In this document: piece after piece, positions 51,794 through 60,285 of the stretch
Numbering within the stretch: the stretch's first letter is position 1
Layout of the letters: each line of letters begins with the position of its first letter
Assembly: GCA_003223215.1 (NCBI GenBank)
Contig: QHYH01000102.1
Span: 1,848-65,847, forward strand
Direction of reading: 5' to 3'
Source of the DNA: Acidobacteriota bacterium
GTDB lineage: Bacteria > Acidobacteriota > Terriglobia > Acidiferrales > UBA7541
Length of the DNA: 64,000 nucleotides
The notes under the pieces: model-generated
What the model was told of the DNA's origin: nothing
Seen by the model: the letters and a program-made list of their open reading frames with translations, nothing else
The model's database searches: none
Position numbers and translations under genes: made by a program

Positions 51794-52636
51794 ATGAAAG
51801 CTGCGTTCCGAATCGCCTTTTTACTATCGCCTGCGATTTCGTTTGCGGTAGGCCTGCTTGGTGCCGCCGCCACGGATGACTATGGCGTGGATGGCTCGCT
51901 GAGCGCGGCGATCTGCCCGGTCGTTTACAGCCTCGACGAGACTCCTGCGGCGCGCGGATATCACTACACTTTTTTCGGCAACGCGTTCTTCATCAATAAT
52001 CAGGGCTACCTCCTGACGGTCGCGCACGTGCTCGAGACATTCAAGAACGGGGGCCAGCCCTCCATTCTGGTGACGGGTCCAGACAGCCCGCCGCAGTTGC
52101 TTCCGCTTACGATCATCGCCGCCGACGTCGGGCACGACGTCGCCATTCTTCGCGCCAGCCCCAATCCCTTTTCCGGCCACTCTCGCGTGGGTTTCTTGCC
52201 GTTGGCCTCCGACGCCGCAGTCGCCGGGCAATCTGTCGTCGCGTTGTCGCTCCATCCCGCCCGCTTGCGCGACGCCGAGAGCTTTCCATTACCTGTCGAG
52301 GACCGGTCCGCCGGTACCGTGCTTTCCATCGAGGAGACCAAGCTAGAGAAGTTTGCGCTCCCCGCGGAAGTCCTGCTGTTGAGCCATCCGGTCGTGCTCG
52401 GGCAAAGCGGGTCGCCGGTTCTGGCAACGGGCTCCCACGCCGTCATCGGCCTCATTGAAGGCCGCTGGGTCCGTGACGGTTCGGTTGCAATCGCCCGACG
52501 CAAGGAACAATCCACAGAGCCGCCCGGCGCGGCCATCCCGGTCCGCTATGCCATTTCCCTTCTCGAGCAACATGGGGTTGCCTATCACTCCGCCCAACGC
52601 ACCGAGATTCGCGGAGACGCGCCTGCCAGGAATTAG
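51794..52636 (+). CDS. Secreted trypsin-like serine protease
   Basis: Protein of 280 aa. A signal peptide is at the N-terminus (MKAAFRIAFLLSPAISFAVG). The catalytic residues fit 'YLLTVAHVLETF' (His), 'DVGHDVAILRA' (Asp) and 'VVLGQSGSPVLAT' (Ser in GQSGSP). 'VGHDVAILR' and the short size match S1C proteases without a PDZ domain. The ATG at 51794 is chosen because it gives the signal peptide. It is divergent from the gbsR-type gene. A larger relative with a receiver domain lies at 18292-19935. Confidence 0.85.
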   Translation: MKAAFRIAFLLSPAISFAVGLLGAAATDDYGVDGSLSAAICPVVYSLDETPAARGYHYTFFGNAFFINNQGYLLTVAHVLETFKNGGQPSILVTGPDSPPQLLPLTIIAADVGHDVAILRASPNPFSGHSRVGFLPLASDAAVAGQSVVALSLHPARLRDAESFPLPVEDRSAGTVLSIEETKLEKFALPAEVLLLSHPVVLGQSGSPVLATGSHAVIGLIEGRWVRDGSVAIARRKEQSTEPPGAAIPVRYAISLLEQHGVAYHSAQRTEIRGDAPARN

Positions 52637-52754
52637 CAGCGAGACATCTCCCCTGATTGCAGTCAGGCATAGTCTTCGGCGACCCTTCGAAAGGGATGGC
52701 GAGCGTACCCGAGAGGTTTGGCTTTTGGTGACTCGGTGTCCGCGCCGGGCGCTC

Positions 52755-54782
52755 CTAGTAATGAAGATTGAAGTTCAAAAGGTGCCAATGCAGCAGGACC
52801 CAGAGCAAACCGACGCAGCCGATGGCGAGCAACGTGTTCCAAATCCTGTACCAAACCCATTGCTGCGAGTCGCCCCAGGACCTGATGGCAGCAATGACAG
52901 TGATCAGCGCGCCGATCCCGGCAAGGACACCGACCACTTGCAAGAGATGGATCTTCCAGCCGCCACTTGTTCCGAGCTCGAGCTTCTCCAGAAGGTTAAA
53001 TATCCAAACGAAGCCAAGCAGATAAAAGATGTCGATGATGCAGGCGATTTTCGCCCAGTGGCGCCATTTTCGGGCGGTGGGATCGAGCATCAACGACTGC
53101 CGGTAGTGCTTCCGCAGAATCGCCGACACCGGCCAGCATAGAATGGTAAGAACCACCACGCCAATGCCCAGCCCGATGACCACGTAATCGAAGGCTTGCT
53201 TGTCGAGCGTGGCGCCCACTTCCTGAAGCACGATAAAAGGAAAATCGAGATAGGCGGTGCGATGGCCGCTGCCGTCTTTCACAAAAGCGACTCTTTCCGG
53301 GCCGTCGACGCTGTTGAAGAGCATGGGAGCGATTTCCCGGAAATGGCGCGGCTGTCCGTTTTCCTTCTTGAAAGCCTCGACGTAAATGGTGTTGTCCTGG
53401 GGATCGGCCAAAACCTTGGTCTCGCCCAGCATCGTGGTCAGCGACAAAATATTCGTTTCGAAGCGGCGGCTGCTTTTGTAGGAACCCACGACACTTTGCG
53501 CATCCTGTTTCGCCGTGGCCAGGGTTGTTTCATTCGCGGGCGCGCCGGGAAAATAGCGGTCCATAAACTTGATGTACAGGTCGCCGCGCGCATCGCCATG
53601 CTCGGGGCGGCCTGCGCTGTTGTAAGACACAAACAATCCCACGTGCGCATCGAGCACCAGAAACAAATCGCTGTGGAACAACTCCGTGTCGCCGCCGTGC
53701 GAGATAACCCGATGGCCGTTCAGGTTTTGTTCGTAGAATCCCAGGCACATCGCATTCATGCCGGCGGGCCAGCCTTCCTGACGCCCGTGCATATCCATTG
53801 CCGTCTCCGGCTTAAGGATTTGAGCATCGCCGTAACGCCCGTTTTGCAAATGCATGATCATCCAGTGCGCCATCGATTCCGCGGAAGCCGAGAGCGATCC
53901 GGCTGGAGCAACCTCCACCCACTCAAAGTGCTTGGGTTTGCCGGAGCCGAGGTCATAGCCTTTGGACATGAACGGCTCAAGCGACTTCGGGAGTGGCTGG
54001 CGGAAGGTGGCGCGGGTCATGTTCAGCGGGTTGAAGAAATGTTGGTCCACGTAATCATAGAAATCCTGACCGGAGACGCGCTGGACCATGTACGCCGCGA
54101 GAGTCGTGGCGTAATTCGAATAAGCCGGAACGGTCCCGGGTGCAAAAATCTGCGCGGGCAAATGCGACGGCAGATACTTAGCGACAGGCGTCAAATCTTT
54201 TTCTTCGCCAACAAAGAGGTCTTTGATGGTTTCTTCGAGGCCGGAGCGATGGGTCATGATGTCGCGGAGGGTGGTGGGCTTTCGAAAAGTCTCCGGAATC
54301 CTGAAGTCGAGATACTGATTCACATCTGCGTCGAGGTTTAACTTGCCCTGCTCCACCTGCTGCATCACTGCGGTCCAAGTAAACGTCTTGGAGATGGAGC
54401 CGGGCCGGAAGAGCGTGTCTTGCGGCGAAACTGGCGTTTTCTTCTCGGCGTCCGCATAGCCGTAGCCTTTTTCGAAGAGAACTTTTCCGTCTTTTACGAC
54501 GGAAATGACGGCGCCGGCAATGTCGGCCCTTTCAATCTGCTGCGGAATCAAGCCGTCGAGAAATGCGGAAAGATCTGATTCGGTCAATTCCTGGCCGCGC
54601 GGTGCCGCAAGAGCATTCGTGCCAGCCGCTGCGCCCGCTCCTGACGCGCTCTTCTTCGCCGCGGAAGGGCTCTTCGGCGCCGTCGCTTTTTGTTCCTGCG
54701 CATAAATCCGCGCACTCAACAAACCGCATCCGGCCAGAAGCAAAGCCGCGCTGCGCAAAGCCCACGAATGCCAATTGGTCAT
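52755..54782 (-). CDS. Serine beta-lactamase-fold hydrolase with C-terminal membrane domain
   Basis: Protein of 675 aa. A signal peptide with a possible lipobox (LLLAGC) precedes an Ala/Lys-rich linker. The beta-lactamase/PBP domain has 'FRPGSISKTFTW' with SxxK, 'VPAYSNYATTLAAYMVQ' with YxN, and 'VISHGGDTELFHSDLFLV' with the HGG motif. The C-terminal ~130 residues have four hydrophobic helices (FDYVVIGLGIGVVVLTILCW, ACIIDIFYLLGFVWIFNLL and two more). Such proteins may be esterases, D-aminopeptidases or beta-lactamases. ATG 54782 is used; a GTG 26 codons upstream is unlikely. Confidence 0.9.
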   Translation of the reverse strand: MTNWHSWALRSAALLLAGCGLLSARIYAQEQKATAPKSPSAAKKSASGAGAAAGTNALAAPRGQELTESDLSAFLDGLIPQQIERADIAGAVISVVKDGKVLFEKGYGYADAEKKTPVSPQDTLFRPGSISKTFTWTAVMQQVEQGKLNLDADVNQYLDFRIPETFRKPTTLRDIMTHRSGLEETIKDLFVGEEKDLTPVAKYLPSHLPAQIFAPGTVPAYSNYATTLAAYMVQRVSGQDFYDYVDQHFFNPLNMTRATFRQPLPKSLEPFMSKGYDLGSGKPKHFEWVEVAPAGSLSASAESMAHWMIMHLQNGRYGDAQILKPETAMDMHGRQEGWPAGMNAMCLGFYEQNLNGHRVISHGGDTELFHSDLFLVLDAHVGLFVSYNSAGRPEHGDARGDLYIKFMDRYFPGAPANETTLATAKQDAQSVVGSYKSSRRFETNILSLTTMLGETKVLADPQDNTIYVEAFKKENGQPRHFREIAPMLFNSVDGPERVAFVKDGSGHRTAYLDFPFIVLQEVGATLDKQAFDYVVIGLGIGVVVLTILCWPVSAILRKHYRQSLMLDPTARKWRHWAKIACIIDIFYLLGFVWIFNLLEKLELGTSGGWKIHLLQVVGVLAGIGALITVIAAIRSWGDSQQWVWYRIWNTLLAIGCVGLLWVLLHWHLLNFNLHY

Positions 54783-54998
54783 CGCCGTCTCCCATCTCGA
54801 ACAATGTTGCTGGTGAAACATTTGGTGCATTACCGCAAAGAAATCATGGATGGGCGACACTCTAGGCGGCAGCTACAGCGCTGTCAAGCCACTCTTGTGT
54901 GAAAAAGCCCGGGAGGGGCCGATAACAACACCCGTTGCACATTGCGGGAAAACAAGGCGGCGCGTTTGTCGCCTTGTCCCCTGTCTGATAACGTCTTC

Positions 54999-56327
54999 TT
55001 ACTTCCTGACTTCCTGCATCACGGGCACCAGCTCTGGAATTTCAATGCGAATCACGGTGCCTTCGCTAAGCCGGCTTTGGATGTCGAGCTGAAAATCCGT
55101 TCCATAGAGCACGCGCAGCCGCTCACGCACGTTGCTCAATCCAATCCCTTCCACGTAGACGTGCGGCAGCCTTTCCTCGGAAATGCCCACGCCGTTGTCT
55201 TCAATCTCGATACTCAGGCGGCCGTCCCGGTCGATCGTGCGCAATTCGATTTTTCCGCCGCCGATTTTAGGCGCCAACCCGTGCTTCAAGCAGTTTTCGA
55301 CAATCGGCTGCAGCAGCATGCTCGGCACAAACGCTTCGAGGGCCTCCTGGTCCACGTGTTTCACAATTTCGAGGTTTTCGCGGCCAAAACGAGCAACCTC
55401 GATGTCCAGATAATCGTCGATGAATTGCAGCTCCTCGCGGAGCGGCACAAACGTTTCGTGCTTGCGCAGCAACCTGCGCAGAATGTTGCTGAGCTTCAGC
55501 ACGACCTCACGCGCCGAGTCCGGGTCAAAACGGATCAGCGCCGTCACGGTGTTCAGCGTGTTAAAGAGAAAATGCGGATTAATCTGCCGTGAGAGCGCGT
55601 CCATGCGCGCCTTCAGCAGGAGTTGCTGGTGACGCTCGAGGTTCATCTCATTGCGCGTGTTATTCCAGATTTTCAGCGGCGACGCGACCGACATCAACGT
55701 CGCAATGACAGCGAGGATCAGCCACCAGTCCCACCGGGCGTGAATGGCGAAGAGCCATTTCGGTTTGGGCGCCAGCAGCACCAATGCAACGCGGCCCACT
55801 TCCAGGCCCACGCACGTCGCAAGCGGCGCCATCTCCCAGGACAGTTCGGCCTTGCGCAACAAGCGCACGGTGGCCTTGGGAATGTTCAAAAAGGTGAACG
55901 GCCCGAAATTCCAGAGGTCTTCTTTGTTGGGAATGGCCTGACGGATCAGCCCGCCCAACAAGCCCGCCGCGGATGCCGCGGGCATGGCCAGCCATTCATG
56001 ACCCACGAGCGCCGGGATGGTGATAATGGCCCCGCCGATGGGTCCTACGACGCGGCCGCCCAACAAGCCCATGAGGAATGCGCCTTCCAGGGACAAATCC
56101 GCGAAAGAATAGCCCGGACCGCCAATCAGGCGCAGGGTCACGCCCAAAATGAGTGGTGGCACCATGAACAACATTAATTTCAGTTTTTGATCCGGGTCGC
56201 GCTGCTCGGTGAATAAGACACGTCGAAAGGTGTTCCAGCGGGCGAGGAGCGCGGCAAACGAGGATGCCACCGCCACCTTCAGCAGCAACGTGAAGAGAAA
56301 TTCGCGAACGGAAGAGGCTGTATCCAT
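54999..56327 (-). CDS. LytS-type sensor histidine kinase, orphan
   Basis: Histidine kinase of 442 aa. The N-terminal half has six or more hydrophobic segments of the 5TM-5TMR_LYT type (LLGGRVVGPIGGAIITIPAL, MPAASAAGLLGGLIRQAI). The C-terminal half has the His_kinase motif 'LSRQINPHFLFNTLNTVTAL', with the phospho-His in NPHFLFN, and the ATPase 'MLLQPIVENCLKHG', 'IEIEDNGVGISEERL'. No LytTR or other response regulator gene is beside it, so its partner must be elsewhere. Confidence 0.92.
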   Translation of the reverse strand: MDTASSVREFLFTLLLKVAVASSFAALLARWNTFRRVLFTEQRDPDQKLKLMLFMVPPLILGVTLRLIGGPGYSFADLSLEGAFLMGLLGGRVVGPIGGAIITIPALVGHEWLAMPAASAAGLLGGLIRQAIPNKEDLWNFGPFTFLNIPKATVRLLRKAELSWEMAPLATCVGLEVGRVALVLLAPKPKWLFAIHARWDWWLILAVIATLMSVASPLKIWNNTRNEMNLERHQQLLLKARMDALSRQINPHFLFNTLNTVTALIRFDPDSAREVVLKLSNILRRLLRKHETFVPLREELQFIDDYLDIEVARFGRENLEIVKHVDQEALEAFVPSMLLQPIVENCLKHGLAPKIGGGKIELRTIDRDGRLSIEIEDNGVGISEERLPHVYVEGIGLSNVRERLRVLYGTDFQLDIQSRLSEGTVIRIEIPELVPVMQEVRK

Positions 56328-56501
56328 GGCGGTCTGCGCCTCAAGTAACGCTAGCCAATCCGCTCAGCGAAGTAAAGCGCGTTGCCGAAAGAGAAAAGGA
56401 GTGTCGGCTGGCAACCAGGCCACCGATTGGCAAGTTGACGAGGTGCTCAAGCAGGCAGAAAACCGGCCGAATTGCGGTTCCTGCTATACTTTTCGTTTCT
56501 C

Positions 56502-57140
56502 ATGAAAGCGAATTCGCGACCGAGCCAGCCTTCGAGCAAGGGCGGCACGAGTGTGCGGAAGATCGCCCAGGCGGATCTTCCGACGCGCTACGGGCGATTC
56601 ACAATCGTTGGTTTTCAAGGCCGCGGAAAAAATGAGGAAGCGGTGGCACTGGTGCGTGGAAACCTTATTGGCAAAGCCCCGCCGCTGGTGCGCGTGCATT
56701 CGCAATGCTTGACAGGAGATGTGCTAGGGTCGCTGCGGTGCGACTGCCGTTCGCAACTCGAACTATCATTGAAAAAGATCGCCCAGGCGGCATCGGGAAT
56801 TTTGCTTTATCTTCCGCAAGAAGGTCGCGGAATCGGCTTGATGAACAAGCTCCGCGCTTATCAATTGCAAGACGGCGGGATGGACACGGTAGAAGCAAAC
56901 GAAAAACTAGGATTCGCTGCCGACGCACGCGAGTACGATTTTACCGCGCAAGTCTTGAAAAAACTCGGCGCCAAACGCATCCGGCTGCTTTCGAACAATC
57001 CCGAAAAAGTGCGGCAACTCGAGAAAGGGGGGATTCAAGTTATCGAGCGCGTGCCGTGCCAGCCGCGCGTGTCGAAAATCTCGCGCCGGTACCTGAAAAC
57101 CAAGAAACGTAAAATGGGCCACATCCTCAAAGGAATTTAG
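56502..57140 (+). CDS. ribA: GTP cyclohydrolase II
   Basis: Stand-alone riboflavin-pathway enzyme of 212 aa, without the DHBP synthase (RibB) domain often fused to it. 'VHSQCLTGDVLGSLRCDCRS' supplies the three zinc Cys, 'LPQEGRGIGLMNKLRAY' is the GTP-binding segment, 'DTVEANEKLGFAADAREYDF' and 'RLLSNNPEKVRQL' complete the core. The C-terminal tail is Lys/Arg-rich (SRRYLKTKKRKMGH). It converts GTP to diamino-hydroxy-ribosylamino-pyrimidinone phosphate. ATG 56502 gives the family length; an in-frame start lies 10 codons upstream. Confidence 0.93.
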   Translation: MKANSRPSQPSSKGGTSVRKIAQADLPTRYGRFTIVGFQGRGKNEEAVALVRGNLIGKAPPLVRVHSQCLTGDVLGSLRCDCRSQLELSLKKIAQAASGILLYLPQEGRGIGLMNKLRAYQLQDGGMDTVEANEKLGFAADAREYDFTAQVLKKLGAKRIRLLSNNPEKVRQLEKGGIQVIERVPCQPRVSKISRRYLKTKKRKMGHILKGI

Positions 57141-57223
57141 ATTTGCGAGCATTTCTCGACCCGCGGTTCATGCCGACGTGTACAAGTTGAGATCCTTCGC
57201 TTGGTTCGGAACGAAAACTGGAT

Positions 57224-57427
57224 TTATCCCCCGCCGACAAATTGCACGATTTCGTAACGGTCGCCAGCCTGGATGGTGGTCTTCTGCCAGTCCGCGCGGG
57301 AGAGAATCTCGAGGTTGCGTTCGATAGCCACGCGGCCGGGATCCAGGCTCATTTCGTGGAGCAAGTCGCTGACCGTCGCGCCGGGTTTTGCGGCGCGCTG
57401 CTCGCCGTTTACGATGATGGTCAGCAT
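57224..57427 (-). CDS. thiS: Sulfur carrier protein ThiS
   Basis: Ubiquitin-like protein of 67 aa. 'MLTIIVNGEQRAAKPGATVS' starts it, and it ends 'GDRYEIVQFVGGG', with the C-terminal Gly-Gly that becomes the thiocarboxylate. It donates sulfur for the thiazole of thiamine. thiG, which is usually adjacent, is not downstream. The next gene upstream is an unknown protein 12 bases away. Confidence 0.93.
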   Translation of the reverse strand: MLTIIVNGEQRAAKPGATVSDLLHEMSLDPGRVAIERNLEILSRADWQKTTIQAGDRYEIVQFVGGG

Positions 57428-57439
57428 GGGTTCCCGTCC

Positions 57440-58063
57440 TCAGCTAGTGGAAGGCACTCGAGGCTTGGCGCGCAATTGAAAACGCAACTGAGCGTGCGCC
57501 TTCCCCTTGGAAGCTTCGATGACGAGCGCCACTTCAGCACCGGCCAGAGGGGGCATGTCGAAGGCAAGGTTGGCGCGCCCGAGTGACCCCGTTTCCGAGG
57601 AAAACGCGGCAGGTTCCGCGGCGCCTTCCACGCGAGCCATAACCGTGGCGCGCTCGACGGGCTTGCTCGCAGGATCGTTCACGGCTATTTGTAACAGGGC
57701 GCGTTTGCCCGAGAGCCAGGTTTTGGCGTTGAGCAGCTCCAAATGGATAGCCGCGGCTGATTCGGCAGGAGCCGGTGTGTGACCTCGCGTCTTCCCGTCG
57801 CTGGGAAGCGCCAAGCGCAGCTTGCCCGTGCGGATCTCATCAACCACGCTGCGGTGCTGCGTGTCCACGCGAAGCTTGAGCGCCTGCTCGCGGTCGGAAT
57901 TCAAGGGAAGGAGGTCGCTGAAGCTATTCGTGCGGCGATGAAGTACGCGCCCGCGCAGATAGACGGTGGTATCGATGAGCGCATGCGCGGCCCCGCGCTC
58001 TTCGGTCTGGACGTGATAAGTGTCGCCAGCAACCGTCACGTTGGAGTTGTGACCAAATGGCAT
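57440..58063 (-). CDS. Conserved hypothetical protein upstream of thiS
   Basis: Protein of 207 aa. The N-terminus (MPFGHNSNVTVAGDTYHVQT then EERGAAHALIDTTVYLRGRV) is conserved-looking, with 'TNSFSDLLPLN' after it. The C-terminal ~100 residues have alternating hydrophobic strands (LLQIAVNDPASKPVERATVM, EVALVIEASKGKAHAQLRFQL) like an immunoglobulin-type beta-sandwich. I do not recognise the family. It is divergent from nuoA and 12 bases upstream of thiS, so it is likely cotranscribed with thiS. Confidence 0.75.
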   Translation of the reverse strand: MPFGHNSNVTVAGDTYHVQTEERGAAHALIDTTVYLRGRVLHRRTNSFSDLLPLNSDREQALKLRVDTQHRSVVDEIRTGKLRLALPSDGKTRGHTPAPAESAAAIHLELLNAKTWLSGKRALLQIAVNDPASKPVERATVMARVEGAAEPAAFSSETGSLGRANLAFDMPPLAGAEVALVIEASKGKAHAQLRFQLRAKPRVPSTS

Positions 58064-58128
58064 GTCGGTGTCCGCCCGCGTTTTCGCGCCAACCGCAGCA
58101 GGCCTCGCAGAGATTTGTTGCGCCCGAA

Positions 58129-58158
58129 TTGACCGGGCGCCCGCTAAATCGATATTAT
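58129..58158 (+). promoter_or_regulatory. Promoter of the nuo operon
   Basis: TTGACC (58129-58134) and TATTAT (58153-58158) are separated by 18 bases. The start of transcription would fall at about 58165, six bases before the nuoA ATG. No Shine-Dalgarno sequence is present in that space. The spacer contains the palindrome CGGGCGCCCG (58134-58143). Confidence 0.6.
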
Positions 58159-58170
58159 AGCAGTTCGACC

Positions 58171-58542
58171 ATGACGGATTCTGGCTTACATACCTATGCT
58201 CCGCTTCTCCTACACCTGCTGATTGCCTTTGGCCTGGCCGGCCTGCTGACAGCGCTTTCCGTACTGGTGGGATGGCGGCGGCCGAACCGGGCCAAGCAGC
58301 AAGCGTACGAATGCGGCATGGAACCCACAGGTGACGCGCGGGAACCCTTCTCCGTCAAGTTCTACCTCGTGGCGATGGTTTTCATTCTGTTCGATGTGGA
58401 AGCCATCTTCTTGTACCCCTGGGCCTACATCTTTCGCAGTTTACGCTGGTACGGCTTTGTGGAGATGATGATTTACATTGCCGTTCTCCTGGTCGGTTAT
58501 CTTTATCTTTGGAAAAAGGGCGCGCTCGACTGGAACAAGTAA
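58171..58542 (+). CDS. nuoA: NADH-quinone oxidoreductase subunit A
   Basis: Membrane subunit of complex I, 123 aa with three helices. 'KQQAYECGMEPTGDAREPFS' is the loop 1-2 signature of NuoA, 'KFYLVAMVFILFDVEAIFLY' has the conserved Asp-x-Glu, and 'VEMMIYIAVLLVGYLYLWKK' is the third helix. The ATG at 58171 is 13 bases after the -10 element, so the message would be almost leaderless. The next gene is nuoC; nuoB is not between them. Confidence 0.95.
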   Translation: MTDSGLHTYAPLLLHLLIAFGLAGLLTALSVLVGWRRPNRAKQQAYECGMEPTGDAREPFSVKFYLVAMVFILFDVEAIFLYPWAYIFRSLRWYGFVEMMIYIAVLLVGYLYLWKKGALDWNK

Positions 58543-58550
58543 CGGCGCTC

Positions 58551-59090
58551 GTGGGATTGGAAATTGTGACCGAGTCTTCCAGCCAAAAAGCTAATGTTAG
58601 TGTCGAGTGCTTGCGGTCGTGGAGCCCGCAGGCTGTCGCAGAGGTCATCGAATTCCGGGGTGAAACCGCGATCCTAGTGCCGCGAAACTTGCTTCGCTCC
58701 GTGGCGGAGCGATGCCGCATGGATTCCAAACTGCAGTTCAACCTGCTCACGGACGCTACCTGCCTGGACCGCTTCCCCGTTGAGCCGCGATTCGAGTTGA
58801 ACTACCAACTGGTGTCCATTCCCAGACGCGATCGGGTGCGTTTGCAAGTCAAACTGAGCGGCCAGGATCCCGTGGTGGATTCCCTTGTGCCCGTTTGGCC
58901 CGGAGCGAACTGGCTCGAGCGCGAGATTTTTGACTTGTTCGGGATTCGTTTCGAGGGCCACCCGGATTTGCGACGGATTCTGCTTCCTGAAGATTGGGAA
59001 GGATATCCGCTGCGCAGAGATTTTCCGGTGGAAGGCTACCGCGACGTGCCGAGCACGGGGGACCTTTTTAAGAAGAGCAGCCTGCTATGA
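58551..59090 (+). CDS. nuoC: NADH-quinone oxidoreductase subunit C
   Basis: Peripheral-arm subunit (30-kDa type) of complex I, 179 aa from the GTG at 58551; a TTG at 58509 inside nuoA would add 14 residues. 'FNLLTDATCLDRFP', 'VPVWPGANWLEREIFDLFGI' and 'LRRILLPEDWEGYPLRRDFP' are the family motifs. The stop overlaps nuoD by 4 bases (ATGA). Confidence 0.93.
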   Translation: MGLEIVTESSSQKANVSVECLRSWSPQAVAEVIEFRGETAILVPRNLLRSVAERCRMDSKLQFNLLTDATCLDRFPVEPRFELNYQLVSIPRRDRVRLQVKLSGQDPVVDSLVPVWPGANWLEREIFDLFGIRFEGHPDLRRILLPEDWEGYPLRRDFPVEGYRDVPSTGDLFKKSSLL

Positions 59091-60283
59091 CAACCGTGGA
59101 CACCGTTACCGGCACGGCCAAGACGATGGTCCTCAACATGGGACCGCAGCACCCGTCGACGCACGGCGTGCTGCGCATCTTGCTGGAGCTGGACGGCGAA
59201 ACGGTCGTGAAAGCGGTTCCGGACCTCGGCTATCTGCATACTGGCATCGAAAAATCTTGCGAAGACAAGACCTACTCCCAAGTCATCACGCTGACCGACC
59301 GCATCGATTACCTGAATCCGCTGGGCAACAACCTGGTGTACTGCATGGCGGTCGAAAAGCTGCTCGGGCTGGAAGTGCCTAAGCGCGCGCAATACATCCG
59401 CGTGATGATGGTCGAGCTGCAGCGGATTTCCTCGCACCTGGTGTGGCTCGGGACGCATGCCATCGACCTGGGGGCCATGTCGGTCTTTCTCTATTGCTTC
59501 CGCGAGCGCGAAGAGATTCTAAAGATCTTCGAAATGTTCTCGGGTCAGCGGATGATGACCAGCTACATTCGCATCGGCGGCGTAGCGCTGGACCCGCCCG
59601 CGGGCTGGCGTCAGGCGGTACAAAAATTCCTGAACATGATGCCGAGCCGAGTGGATGAATACGAAACGCTGCTGACACAGAACCCCATCTGGATCGGCCG
59701 TACAAAGGATATCGGCTACATCTCACCGGAAGATGCGATTGCATTGAGCATGACCGGCCCGACGCTGCGCGCGTCGGGCGTGGCATACGACAACCGGAAA
59801 GCCTTTCCCTATTCGAGCTACGAGGAATTCGACTTTGACGTGCCCACCCGCACCGAATCGGATTGCTACGCGCGGTACCTAGTGCGCGTGGCGGAGATGC
59901 GCGAAAGCTTGAAAATCGTTCGGCAGGCGATAAAAAAAATCACGCATGAAGGGCCCATCAAGGCGGAAGCGCCGGGAATTATTCCGCCGCAGCGTGAAAA
60001 AATGAAGACGGAGATGGAGGCGCTCATCTACCACTTCAAGATTTTCACGGAAGGTTTTTCGCCGCCGCCGGGCGAAGCGTTTGTGGCGGTGGAGTCGCCT
60101 CGCGGCGAGCTGGGCTGCTTCGTGGCCAGCGATGGTTCGCCGAAGCCGCTGCGTGTGCATTTTCGGGCCCCGTCATTCATTAATTTGCAGGCGCTGCCGA
60201 AGCTTATCGAAGGTCGATTGATCGCCGACGTGGTCGCGTGCATCGGTACGATTGACATCGTGCTCGGAGAAGTCGACAGGTAG
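59087..60283 (+). CDS. nuoD: NADH-quinone oxidoreductase subunit D
   Basis: 49-kDa-type subunit, 398 aa, which lines the quinone site. 'MVLNMGPQHPSTHGVLRILL' begins the family match, 'DRIDYLNPLGNNLVYCMAVE' follows, and 'ELQRISSHLVWLGTHAIDLG' is the helix near the N2 cluster. It ends 'DVVACIGTIDIVLGEVDR', with the conserved terminal Arg. It is followed 2 bases later by nuoEF. Confidence 0.97.
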   Translation: MTTVDTVTGTAKTMVLNMGPQHPSTHGVLRILLELDGETVVKAVPDLGYLHTGIEKSCEDKTYSQVITLTDRIDYLNPLGNNLVYCMAVEKLLGLEVPKRAQYIRVMMVELQRISSHLVWLGTHAIDLGAMSVFLYCFREREEILKIFEMFSGQRMMTSYIRIGGVALDPPAGWRQAVQKFLNMMPSRVDEYETLLTQNPIWIGRTKDIGYISPEDAIALSMTGPTLRASGVAYDNRKAFPYSSYEEFDFDVPTRTESDCYARYLVRVAEMRESLKIVRQAIKKITHEGPIKAEAPGIIPPQREKMKTEMEALIYHFKIFTEGFSPPPGEAFVAVESPRGELGCFVASDGSPKPLRVHFRAPSFINLQALPKLIEGRLIADVVACIGTIDIVLGEVDR

Positions 60284-60285
60284 CC

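Noticed and set aside
53196-54341. A 381-codon plus-strand frame inside the serine hydrolase gene
   Set aside because: Antisense shadow of a clear gene; no recognisable domain.
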